This document shows positions 1 to 6,800 of a stretch of 6,812 nt of DNA, in pieces. Location: positions 1-6,812 of the forward strand of contig CAZCAI010000208.1 of NCBI GenBank assembly GCA_964496595.1, read 5' to 3'. The translations under genes and the position numbers were made by a program. Below the pieces are notes generated by a model. That model did not search any database. It worked only from the letters and a program-made list of their open reading frames with translations, and was not told where the DNA came from. The stretch's first letter is position 1, and each line of letters begins with the position of its first letter. The stretch is from JAAAOZ01 sp964496595. Lineage in GTDB: Bacteria; Chloroflexota; Anaerolineae; B4-G1; SLSP01.

Positions 1-88
1 GGGTACTTCAGTGCCCGTAGAGGAAAAAAGTGTCAACCTATTTCTGAACCATTCCAGAAAACTGCTCGCTTTTGGGAGACTTATTTTC

Positions 89-119
89 TTGGAACGGCTT
101 AATCTCCCATCCCTACAAT
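89..119 (+). promoter_or_regulatory. Weak sigma-70-like promoter candidate upstream of the large secreted protein
   Basis: A TACAAT hexamer at 114-119 is one base from the -10 consensus. TTGGAA at 89-94 matches four of six bases of the -35 consensus, but the 19-base spacer is longer than optimal. The region is AT-rich compared with the coding DNA that follows, which fits a promoter. Downstream, TGCTC (156-160) and GAGCA (168-172) form a small inverted repeat with a 7-base centre that could be an operator, a weak RNA hairpin or chance. Apart from these I see nothing in 1-200. Confidence 0.25.
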
Positions 120-201
120 ATTTTAACCGAACGGTAATGTTGCCCCTAGGAAAATTGCTCATAATAAGAGCATCAACAAAATTCAACGTTTGAGGTTCAT
201 C

Positions 202-208
202 AGGAGGT
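202..208 (+). promoter_or_regulatory. Strong Shine-Dalgarno (AGGAGGT) fixing the start at 215
   Basis: AGGAGGT lies six bases before the ATG at 215. It is a near-perfect anti-16S match at good spacing. This supports the 215 start, which also places a signal peptide at the extreme N-terminus. Confidence 0.85.
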
Positions 209-214
209 TTAGCG

Positions 215-3200
215 ATGCGATATGAGCGCGTAGTATGGGTGTTGGGATTGGTGCTGTTTGGGATGTTGGGGCTGTGTTTGGGATTGGCAGAGGGGTCTTC
301 GGCGCTCCCGGCCCTATCCGGGGAGGCGACCGCCTCCCCGCGCGTACTGACATCGTCGCAGCCGGCGCGATTTTACACAACGACGGTCATTATCCCGACT
401 TATCCCTATACCGAGTATCTGGAAATGGCTCTCAATCCGACCTACAACATCACCTATCCCGTGTTGGATTGGGCGAGCTACGAGTCATCGGCGCCGACGC
501 CGGTCTCCGTCACCTACGAGTTGCTGGTGATGGAGAATGACTACCTCACAGTGACGCTGCTCCCCGAGCTGGGCGGGCGCGTCTATCAGATCATCGACAA
601 GGCCACGGGCGAGAATCATCTTTACCAGAACCCGGTGATCAAGCCGACCCGTTGGGGGCCGCCGGAGCAGGGCTGGTGGCTGGCCGTCGGCGGGATCGAG
701 TGGTGCCTGCCGGTGGAGGAGCACGGCTACGAGTGGGGCGTGCCCTGGGCTTGGCAAGCGCTCACCTCGACGCGGGGCGTGACGGTGACGGTGCGCGATT
801 CCAACGCGCCGGATCGGTTGCGGGCCGAAATCTCGCTCTTCCTCCCCGCCGACCGCGCGGCTTTGGATATGACGCCGCGATTGGAAAATCCTACCGCTGT
901 CGCCATCGATTACAAATTTTGGCTGAACGCCGCGCTAGCGCTCGGCGCGGAAAATCTGCCCTCGGCGGAGACTGAGTTCATCTTCAACGCCGCGCGGGTC
1001 GCCATCCATTCGACCGGGGACAGCCGGCTGCCCGGCGCGGGCGATCCCCCCACCGCGCCCGATCACGTCATCTCCTGGCCGATCTATCAGGGCGTGGATT
1101 ACTCGCGGCTGGGCAACTGGCGCGAGTGGATCGGCTTCTTTGAGTTTCCCCAGGCGATGGATGACTTTGTGGGTCTCTACGACCACGCGCGTCACGTGGG
1201 AATGGCGCGCGTCTTCCCCCGCGAGATCGCGCGCGGTACGAAGGGCTTCGGCTATGGCTGGGAGAGCGCAATCGATTGGCATTATTGGACGGATGAGAAA
1301 TCCGGCGGCGTCGAGATCCATGGCGGCGTCGCGCCCACCTTTTGGGATATGGCGACCCTGGCCGCCGGCGAGAGCATCTCCTGGACCGAGTCCTGGTATC
1401 CCGTGCGGGATATGGGTGGCCTCTCCCACGCGAGCGCGGAGGCCGCGCTTCACGCCGCAGTCTTGACGGAGACGCTCTTCATCGATGTGCGGAGTACGGT
1501 CTCCCGCGCCGAGGGCGCCACGCGCCTTCTCCTCTGGGATCGGACGACCTGCCTTTCCCTGACGCAGTGGACGCTCCCCGCGCACGGCCCGACGGCCACG
1601 CTCCATCTGAGCCGCGCGCTGGGCCTTTCGCAGGTACGGATGGCCGTCAGCGATACGCTCCCCATCACCCGATCGTTGGATGAACTGGCCATCGCCTACG
1701 TCGATGCGGAGGGTAATGTGCTCGCCAGCGTGAACGACGCGGGCTGTCTCAACCCGCCGGAGCGCCCGGCGCCGCACCTGGGCTACGGCATCAACGTGCG
1801 CCAATCTGAGCTTATCTCCTCGCTGGTGACGCCGTTGGGCTTCGAGTGGGTGAAGCTGTGGGAGGAGTACGGCGTCGCGCCGCCGACGGCCACGCTCGCG
1901 GTGACGCAAAACGTGCTCTACCTTATCCACTGTGATGGGCCGGATTTAGACGATATGGTGGCCTGGGATGCGCACGTCGCGCGCGTCGCGCGCGCGGGAC
2001 GGGGGAACATCCAGGCCTACGAGATTTGCAATGAGCCGAACGTGGCCCGCTTTTGGAACGGCCGTCCGCCCGATCCGGCGCTCTACACGCAGATGCTCTG
2101 CCGCGCTTACACGCAGATCAAGCACGTCGATCCGGGTGCCATCGTCGTCAGCGGCGGGCTGGCGCCGGTGGGGCGCATTCTGGGCACGCACGGCGAGTGG
2201 GTGGGGCATAATGGTGCCGCTATGGATGAGCAATCCTATCTCCAAGGGATGATCGATCACGGCGCGTTGATGTGCATGGATGCGTTCGGCTACCATCCCT
2301 ATGGCTACGCCTACGCCCCGGAGCATGATCCGGTGCATGTGCCCAACGGCTTCGCCTTTCGCGGCGTCGAGCAGATGCGTGATATTTTGGTCGCGGCGGG
2401 CGGCGCGCATCTCCCCATCTGGGCGACGGAGTTCAATTGGCTGCGTGATCCCGAAGAGGATGGCCGTCAGTGCGACGGCGACCCCAATTATTTCGAGTAC
2501 TTCAATTGGCAGGAGGTCACCGAGGCGACGCAGGCCGATTACCTGCTGCGCGCGTTTGAGTACGCGGATCTGCATTGGCCGTGGATGGAGGCGATGTTCG
2601 TGTGGAATGTGGATTGGCACGACTATCGGCCTTCGCTGCCGTGCGAGGCCAGCCGCTACTATTCGATTCGGCGCGCTAACGGCGCGACGATAGGCGAACC
2701 AACTTTGGCCTACACCGCGCTTCAGCAGATGCCCAAACGCCCTGCGAATTTGATGACGCCCAAGCTCAAGGTCACGCCTCTGGAGCGCGTGTTGAAGGGC
2801 GATACGCTGATGTTAGGTTCGCTGATGATGCATCAGTGGCACACCTCGGTGCTGGTGGATAACGTGGGGCGCGGGGTGCTCACATGGACGGCCACGATCT
2901 CGCCGAACGGTGTACTGACGCCAACGCTGCCCGTCACGCGCGGGCGCCAGGGGGAGGAGCTGTGGATCCACGTCGATCTCAGCGGGCTGGAGTTGGGCGT
3001 CTACACCAGCACCATCGTCGTGACCGCCGAACCGACGATCACATTGGATTCGCCGCAGACGGTGACGTTGGAAGTGCACGTGCTGGAGAAGCTGCACCGT
3101 GTCTATCTGCCCGCGATTCAACGGCAATTCAATGCCAGCCAATCGATCACCGGCCCGCGTGGCCCGTCGAAGATCGGCATCCACGCGCTGTCGAACGGCG

Positions 3201-4045
3201 GCACGACGGATCTGGTGCAGGGCGTTAGCGATGGCGGAGCGCACGTCGCGGTGGTGAAGGGCGTGGCGAGTCTCGGCTTTCTAGAGCGGGTCAAGGATAT
3301 CTCGCCGGAGACGATCACCATCGGGCGCTGGCCGGATATTCTCTGGGAAGCGATTCACGTCGGCGGAGATCCGGCGTTGGAGGCCGAGCGCTATATGAAT
3401 CGTCACATGCAGGAGTGGGAACCTAATCGGGCGTACGTGGATTATTGGGAGATTCTTAACGAGGTCGATCCGCTCACGGTGGACGGGCATGTCTGGCTGG
3501 CGGAGTTCTTCAGCGAGACGATGCAGATTGCCGAGGACAACGGCTACAAGTTGGCGCTCTTCTCGTACAGCATGGGCGTGCCGGAGTGGTACGAATGGAA
3601 GGCCATCGTCGAGACGGGCGTCTTTGCGCGAGCCAAAGCGGGCGGGCACATCCTCTCGCTGCACGAGTACGCCAACCCCGTCGACGCGATGTGGGGCGAT
3701 CCGCTGCCGCAATATCCCGGCCAACCCTACGAGGAGTGGCTCCGCCACCCGAATCGCGGCGCGCTCACGGGACGTTATCGCCATCTCTACGAGGATTTCC
3801 TCATCCCCCGCGACGAGGTCATCCCGCTGGTAATCACGGAATTCAACGTCGCGATTGATGATCCCGCAGAGCGCGGCGAGGTCTTCGTCGATTCAGTCGC
3901 CTGGTATGATGATATTTTGCGCGAGGACGACTACGTGCTGGGGATGAACATCTTCACCCTGGGCGGGATGGGCTGGGAGCACTTCGACTTCCGGGAATAC
4001 CTTCCCGATCTGCAAGAGCGCATCATCGCGCTGAAGGACGGGTGA
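215..4045 (+). CDS. Secreted multidomain glycoside hydrolase-like protein: DUF5107, GH-A-like barrel, Ig/BACON-like domain, second GH-like barrel
   Basis: This 1276-residue protein is probably an exported glycan-binding or glycan-cleaving enzyme; the substrate cannot be read from the sequence. The N-terminus looks like a Sec signal peptide: MRYER, a hydrophobic run at about 6-25, then a likely cleavage near GSSA (27-30). Residues 52-400 resemble DUF5107, a mutarotase-like beta-sandwich family, with LPELGGRV (116-123) and GGIEW (159-163). A beta-rich stretch follows to about 515. Residues 522-840 look like a clan GH-A TIM barrel (GH39/GH5-like): GYGINV at the start, CNEPN with candidate acid/base E607, YHPYGYA (693-699), and WATEFNW with candidate nucleophile E739. 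Residues 848-968 form an Ig/BACON-like beta domain ending VYLPAIQR. Residues 984-1276 form a second barrel-like domain with KIGIHALS, WEILNE (E1083) and VITEFN (E1209). Family knowledge puts such glutamate pairs at the ends of strands 4 and 7. Hydrolase activity is inferred. The start is supported by AGGAGGT at 202-208. No cellulosome dockerin, sortase motif or C-terminal membrane segment is visible. Confidence 0.85.
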   Translation: MRYERVVWVLGLVLFGMLGLCLGLAEGSSALPALSGEATASPRVLTSSQPARFYTTTVIIPTYPYTEYLEMALNPTYNITYPVLDWASYESSAPTPVSVTYELLVMENDYLTVTLLPELGGRVYQIIDKATGENHLYQNPVIKPTRWGPPEQGWWLAVGGIEWCLPVEEHGYEWGVPWAWQALTSTRGVTVTVRDSNAPDRLRAEISLFLPADRAALDMTPRLENPTAVAIDYKFWLNAALALGAENLPSAETEFIFNAARVAIHSTGDSRLPGAGDPPTAPDHVISWPIYQGVDYSRLGNWREWIGFFEFPQAMDDFVGLYDHARHVGMARVFPREIARGTKGFGYGWESAIDWHYWTDEKSGGVEIHGGVAPTFWDMATLAAGESISWTESWYPVRDMGGLSHASAEAALHAAVLTETLFIDVRSTVSRAEGATRLLLWDRTTCLSLTQWTLPAHGPTATLHLSRALGLSQVRMAVSDTLPITRSLDELAIAYVDAEGNVLASVNDAGCLNPPERPAPHLGYGINVRQSELISSLVTPLGFEWVKLWEEYGVAPPTATLAVTQNVLYLIHCDGPDLDDMVAWDAHVARVARAGRGNIQAYEICNEPNVARFWNGRPPDPALYTQMLCRAYTQIKHVDPGAIVVSGGLAPVGRILGTHGEWVGHNGAAMDEQSYLQGMIDHGALMCMDAFGYHPYGYAYAPEHDPVHVPNGFAFRGVEQMRDILVAAGGAHLPIWATEFNWLRDPEEDGRQCDGDPNYFEYFNWQEVTEATQADYLLRAFEYADLHWPWMEAMFVWNVDWHDYRPSLPCEASRYYSIRRANGATIGEPTLAYTALQQMPKRPANLMTPKLKVTPLERVLKGDTLMLGSLMMHQWHTSVLVDNVGRGVLTWTATISPNGVLTPTLPVTRGRQGEELWIHVDLSGLELGVYTSTIVVTAEPTITLDSPQTVTLEVHVLEKLHRVYLPAIQRQFNASQSITGPRGPSKIGIHALSNGGTTDLVQGVSDGGAHVAVVKGVASLGFLERVKDISPETITIGRWPDILWEAIHVGGDPALEAERYMNRHMQEWEPNRAYVDYWEILNEVDPLTVDGHVWLAEFFSETMQIAEDNGYKLALFSYSMGVPEWYEWKAIVETGVFARAKAGGHILSLHEYANPVDAMWGDPLPQYPGQPYEEWLRHPNRGALTGRYRHLYEDFLIPRDEVIPLVITEFNVAIDDPAERGEVFVDSVAWYDDILREDDYVLGMNIFTLGGMGWEHFDFREYLPDLQERIIALKDG

Positions 4046-4083
4046 GTCATTCAACCATAGCTTGTTCTGGATGGCGAATCATA

Positions 4084-4151
4084 CGTATTCCGTAAAACGT
4101 ATTGCGTATTGCGTAGGGGGCCTACTTACGCAATACGTTTTACGCTTTATG
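4084..4151. repeat. Long perfect inverted repeat (18-bp arms), REP/MITE-like or terminator hairpin
   Basis: The arms at 4091-4108 (CGTAAAACGTATTGCGTA) and 4127-4144 are exact reverse complements over 18 bases. The 18-base centre contains a nested stem, GTAGG (4113-4117) and CCTAC (4121-4125), closed by GGG. Outside a 3-base internal loop, four more pairs (4084-4087 with 4148-4151, one G-U) extend it. The left arm also overlaps a partial direct repeat of GTATTGCGTA (4097 region and 4106-4115), so register-shifted pairings are possible. It sits 38-46 bases after the stop of the secreted protein, so it could stop transcription or protect the 3' end. No T-run follows it, so it is not a standard intrinsic terminator. 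A dispersed palindromic repeat is the alternative I favour. Confidence 0.75.
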
Positions 4152-4263
4152 CGAGGTGGATCAACTAGGTGGAAAATCCTTAACAATGAGTGTGAAATTG
4201 GTAAGGCTCTTATTGGTTTTTGGATGAAATGTTGTGTGCTTCCGGACTGAAAGTTCTGAGACA

Positions 4264-4351
4264 GGCGCTAACGCGCCAAGCGACCGCCTACGCGGGCGCG
4301 GGAGCCTTCCTCGCAGGAGGAAGGTTGGCCGACAGGCCTGTCCAGAGGCCT
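4264..4351. repeat. Cluster of GC-rich hairpins and palindromes
   Basis: Several small inverted repeats lie side by side. GGCGC/GCGCC (4264-4268 with 4273-4277) closes a TAAC loop. An alternative pairing joins CGCGCC (4272-4277) with GGCGCG (4295-4300). CCTTCCTC/GAGGAAGG (4305-4312 with 4317-4324) makes an 8-bp stem with a GCAG tetraloop, extendable by a G-U and an A-U pair. GACAGGCCTGTC (4331-4342) is a perfect 12-base palindrome. AGGCCT occurs at both 4334-4339 and 4346-4351 and could pair. The mutually exclusive pairings could mean a structured leader RNA for the deaminase gene or a decayed intergenic repeat. I do not recognise a known riboswitch class. Confidence 0.5.
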
Positions 4352-4484
4352 TTAGTCCTCGTCCCCCTCGAGCAAATTCATCCGCAATCTTTCACCCAAT
4401 TCCCAACATGAGCCAATTGGCAAATAAATTCACGGATCAAGTATTCTTTATTCTAAATTCGCAATTCAAAATTCATCATTTTTG

Positions 4485-4492
4485 AAGGAGGT
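4485..4492 (+). promoter_or_regulatory. Strong Shine-Dalgarno (AAGGAGGT) for the deaminase
   Basis: AAGGAGGT ends five bases before the ATG at 4498. This makes that start much more likely than the alternative ATG at residue 8 (4519), which would put the ribosome binding site too far away. Confidence 0.85.
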
Positions 4493-4497
4493 CTTTT

Positions 4498-5826
4498 ATG
4501 CCGGATCGACCAGCTCTAATGGGCGTTGATGTACTGATTCAGGGCGGCCTGGTCGTCACATTGGATGACGAGGATCGCATCTACGAAAATGGCGCCGTCG
4601 CGGTGCGCGGCGCGGAGATTACCCACGTCGGGCCGGCGGCGGAGGTTCAGGCCCAGGTCGCGGCGGAGACAGTGATCGATGCCGCCGACACCGTCGTCAT
4701 GCCGGGGCTGGTGAACGCACACTCCCACGTCGCGATGACGCTCTTTCGGGGCCTGGCCGACGATATGCCGCTGGAGCGCTGGTTAGATCGCATCTGGCAG
4801 GTGGAGCAGGCCTACGCCACCGCCGACAACGTGCGCGTCGGTACCGAGTTGGCCTTCGCTGAGATGATTCGCGGCGGCACGACGGCGGTCTCGGATATGT
4901 ACTGGCATCGCGACGTCACCACCGACGTCGCGAAAGAGGTGGGCTTTCGCCTGCAAGATGGCCCCAGCTTCATCAATTTTGTCGGGCCGGATGGCATCCG
5001 CCCGGAGAATCGATTGGAGTTGGCGCGCGAGTATCTAACACGCTACGCGGGCGATCCCCTGATCGCGCGTTGCGTCCAGGCGCACGCGACCTACACCGTC
5101 CCCCGCGAGTTGCTGGAGCAGTGCCGCGAGATGGCCGCGGAATTCGACGTTGTCTTCGTGACGCACGCGGCGGAATCCGCCGCTGAGGTCGCGTCGGTCA
5201 AGGAGAAGTTCGGGCAGACGCCGGTGCGGGTGCTGGACGAGTTGGGCTTGCTCGGCCCGAAGACGCTGTTGGCCCACGGCGTTCACCTGGATGACGAGGA
5301 GATCGCGCTGCTGGCCGAGCGCGAGACCTCGATTGTCCATTGCCCGGAGTCCAACCTCAAGCTGGGATCGGGGATCGCGCGCCTGCCGGAGCTGTTGGCC
5401 GCCGGCGTGCCGCTGGGCCTGGGCACCGACGGCGCCGCCAGCAACAACGATTTGGATATGTGGGGCGAGATGCGCACCGCCGCAATGATCCACAAAGGCG
5501 TCCACGAGGACCCCACCGTCGTGCCGGCGCGCGCCGTGCTCCACATGGCCACGTCGGGCAGCGCGCGGGCGATGGGACTGGCAAATCGGATCGGCTCGTT
5601 AGAGATGGGGAAGTGCGCGGACCTCATCTTAGTCGATTTGGATCGCCTGCATCTGACGCCGCGCTACGACATCTACTCGCACCTGGTCTACTCCGCCAAC
5701 CACGCCGATGTTCACACGGTGATGATCAACGGGGAATTCGTGATGCGCGACCGCGAGTTGCTGACCTTGGACGAGGCGGCGATCAAGGCGCGAGCGCGGC
5801 AAGCGCGGGCGCACATCGGCCGCTGA
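4498..5826 (+). CDS. mtaD: Amidohydrolase, 5'-methylthioadenosine/S-adenosylhomocysteine deaminase type
   Basis: This 442-residue cytosolic metalloenzyme belongs to the TRZ/ATZ-like branch of the amidohydrolase superfamily. The best-matched members deaminate S-adenosylhomocysteine, methylthioadenosine or adenosine to the inosine form, recycling methylation and polyamine by-products. Visible motifs are the N-terminal beta-sandwich strand LIQGGLVVTLDD, then MPGLVNAHSHVAMTLFRG with metal ligands H75 and H77. They are followed by MPLERWL with E93 at the position used for ribose contact in this family, RGGTTAVSDMYW (125-136), THAAE with H223 and E226, LLAHGVHL with H260, and GTDGAASNND with D311. 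The C-terminus returns to the sandwich (KCADLILVD, VMINGEFVM). All expected catalytic residues are present and the length is normal. One small deviation is AHATYT (195-200), where PHxPY is common. It stands alone: a 452-base gap precedes it and 116 bases follow. Other purine or cytosine-like amine substrates (8-oxoguanine, triazines) cannot be excluded; the symbol is by motif only. Confidence 0.88.
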   Translation: MPDRPALMGVDVLIQGGLVVTLDDEDRIYENGAVAVRGAEITHVGPAAEVQAQVAAETVIDAADTVVMPGLVNAHSHVAMTLFRGLADDMPLERWLDRIWQVEQAYATADNVRVGTELAFAEMIRGGTTAVSDMYWHRDVTTDVAKEVGFRLQDGPSFINFVGPDGIRPENRLELAREYLTRYAGDPLIARCVQAHATYTVPRELLEQCREMAAEFDVVFVTHAAESAAEVASVKEKFGQTPVRVLDELGLLGPKTLLAHGVHLDDEEIALLAERETSIVHCPESNLKLGSGIARLPELLAAGVPLGLGTDGAASNNDLDMWGEMRTAAMIHKGVHEDPTVVPARAVLHMATSGSARAMGLANRIGSLEMGKCADLILVDLDRLHLTPRYDIYSHLVYSANHADVHTVMINGEFVMRDRELLTLDEAAIKARARQARAHIGR

Positions 5827-5942
5827 CGTAGGTTGGAATGATGAGCTTTAAAAAATCAATTCGGTAATAGTCTTGCCCTCGCCTTGAGCTTGGATGTTCA
5901 CGTCCGGGCGATGGATGGCAGGAACGGTTCCAGGAGGCCCCA
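5827..5942. other. Spacer between deaminase and hydrogenase genes, with ribosome binding site
   Basis: This 116-base spacer has an A-run (GCTTTAAAAAATC, about 5845-5857) but no hairpin with a T-tract, so no intrinsic terminator is evident after the deaminase. AGGAGG at 5932-5937 sits five bases before the ATG at 5943 and fixes that start. Immediately upstream, GGAACGGTTCC (5921-5931) is a perfect 5-bp inverted repeat around one G. It abuts the ribosome binding site and might be an operator half-site pair or chance. I see no convincing promoter, so the hydrogenase genes may be read through from the deaminase or use a non-consensus promoter. Confidence 0.6.
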
Positions 5943-6800
5943 ATGAAAAATTTTGCCGTACTACAACTCTCCGGCTGTGCAGGCTGCGAGGTATCCCTGC
6001 TCAACGCCGATGCCTGGGTGGATCAATACCAATTGGCGTATATGCCGCTGGTCACCTCCGTCCACGATGTGCCGGAGGTGGATCTGCTGCTGGTCAGCGG
6101 CGGCGTCCGCACCGATGAAGACCTCTACAAGCTGCGCCACGCCGTCAAGCGCGCGGGGGAGGTCGTCGCCGTCGGGACGTGCGCCATCTCCGGCGGCGTC
6201 GCCAACTTAGGGAATCGCGACGAAGTGCGCGAGCTGTTCCTGGCCCAGGCCCATCGCCATCACGTCCCGCGCCTGCTGCCCAAATCCCATCCCATCGATG
6301 CCTTTGTGGAGGTGGATCGCTATCTGCCCGGTTGCCCGCCGATGCCTCACCTCTTTATGATGGTCTTAACCGGGGAGACGGATCAGAAGTTGGCGCGCAC
6401 CGTCTGCCAGGATTGCGGGCGGAAGAAGTTGCGCGATATGCGCCCCGAACATCTGGAGGGGTTCCAGACCGGGGAGGTCGATCCCGACATCTGCCTGATC
6501 AACCAGGGGTATCTCTGCATCGGCTCCTCGACGCGCGGCGGATGTGGCGCGCCATGCACGCGCGCGGGCAATCCGTGCGTGGGCTGTCGTGGCCCGTCGG
6601 ATGCCTTTATCGAGAAGGAATCCTCAGTATGGATGAAGAGTATCGCCCGTGTTTTCCATGGGATGACGGACATTCCTGATGAGGAGATCCAAGCTGGGTT
6701 GCGATCCCCTCAGTTGGCGCTTTTCCTATTCCAATTTTCCGATTATGCCAACAGAGAGGGTGAAAAACAAACCGTTCGCCCGAAAGAGAAGGTGCTGTGA
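5943..6800 (+). CDS. mvhG: Group 3 [NiFe] hydrogenase small subunit, MvhG-like
   Basis: This 285-residue protein is the iron-sulfur subunit that carries electrons between the [NiFe] site of the large subunit and a partner. No Tat signal is present, which fits a cytoplasmic group 3 enzyme. LSGCAGCEVSLL (C12, C15), VGTCAISGG (C80) and PGCPP (C131) supply the four ligands of the proximal [4Fe-4S] cluster. A C-terminal region then has C155, C158, C184, C192, C201, C205, C212 and C215, in VCQDCGRKK, DPDICLINQGYLCIG, TRGGCGAPC and CVGCRGPSD. The total of twelve cysteines equals three [4Fe-4S] clusters with none left over. The QGYLCxGxxTRxGCGAxC pattern and the GGVRT segment (53-57) resemble archaeal and bacterial MvhG (F420-non-reducing, heterodisulfide reductase-linked). 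HydD-type group 3b delta subunits share the same cysteine order. HoxY is excluded because it lacks the C-terminal clusters. The last 30 residues form a less conserved, partly basic tail. The stop overlaps the next start (TGATG), implying translational coupling. Group 3b versus 3c cannot be settled here. Confidence 0.88.
   Translation: MKNFAVLQLSGCAGCEVSLLNADAWVDQYQLAYMPLVTSVHDVPEVDLLLVSGGVRTDEDLYKLRHAVKRAGEVVAVGTCAISGGVANLGNRDEVRELFLAQAHRHHVPRLLPKSHPIDAFVEVDRYLPGCPPMPHLFMMVLTGETDQKLARTVCQDCGRKKLRDMRPEHLEGFQTGEVDPDICLINQGYLCIGSSTRGGCGAPCTRAGNPCVGCRGPSDAFIEKESSVWMKSIARVFHGMTDIPDEEIQAGLRSPQLALFLFQFSDYANREGEKQTVRPKEKVL

Larger units (their letters stand above)
4046..4497. other. 452-base intergenic region rich in repeats and hairpins, no convincing gene
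   Basis: The gap between the secreted protein and the deaminase divides into zones. The first part carries a long inverted repeat (4084-4151). About 4154-4260 is AT-leaning with no structure I can support. About 4261-4355 is a cluster of GC-rich hairpins, and about 4385-4484 is AT-rich with repeated AATTC words. Short open frames here (for example 4062-4250, 4220-4411 and 4234-4485) lack good ribosome binding sites and resemble no known protein. The deaminase promoter should lie here. A TTGGCA at 4417-4422 followed by TATTCT at 4442-4447 is a possible but weak pair with a 19-base spacer. Confidence 0.7.

Noticed and set aside
11..193. 60-residue open frame upstream of the secreted protein
   Set aside because: It has no good ribosome binding site, lies in AT-rich non-coding-like DNA and overlaps the promoter region; the translation resembles nothing I know.
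272..280. Possible lipobox (LGLC at residues 18-21)
   Set aside because: The residue before the cysteine is leucine, not G, A or S, and it lies inside the hydrophobic core, so a standard signal peptide fits better.
935..1930. 331-residue open frame on the minus strand
   Set aside because: It lies opposite the strongly supported glycosidase-like gene. Its arginine- and alanine-rich composition is typical of an antisense shadow in GC-rich DNA.
1975..1996. Tandem CGTCGCGCG repeat and alternating CG run (possible Z-DNA or slippage site)
   Set aside because: It is only two 9-base copies in frame, encoding VAR-VAR, and is explained by codon bias in a GC-rich gene.
4261..4355. SAH riboswitch or tRNA gene in the deaminase leader
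   Set aside because: I could not match the conserved core of an SAH riboswitch or a cloverleaf with TTCGA-type T-loop; only generic hairpins are visible.
4062..4485. Three short open frames in the intergenic gap
   Set aside because: They overlap each other and the inverted repeats, lack ribosome binding sites and show no recognisable protein features.
5833..5848. Sigma-54 promoter (GG...GC) before the hydrogenase gene
   Set aside because: The GG and GC elements are 8 bases apart instead of the required 10, and the surrounding bases do not match consensus.
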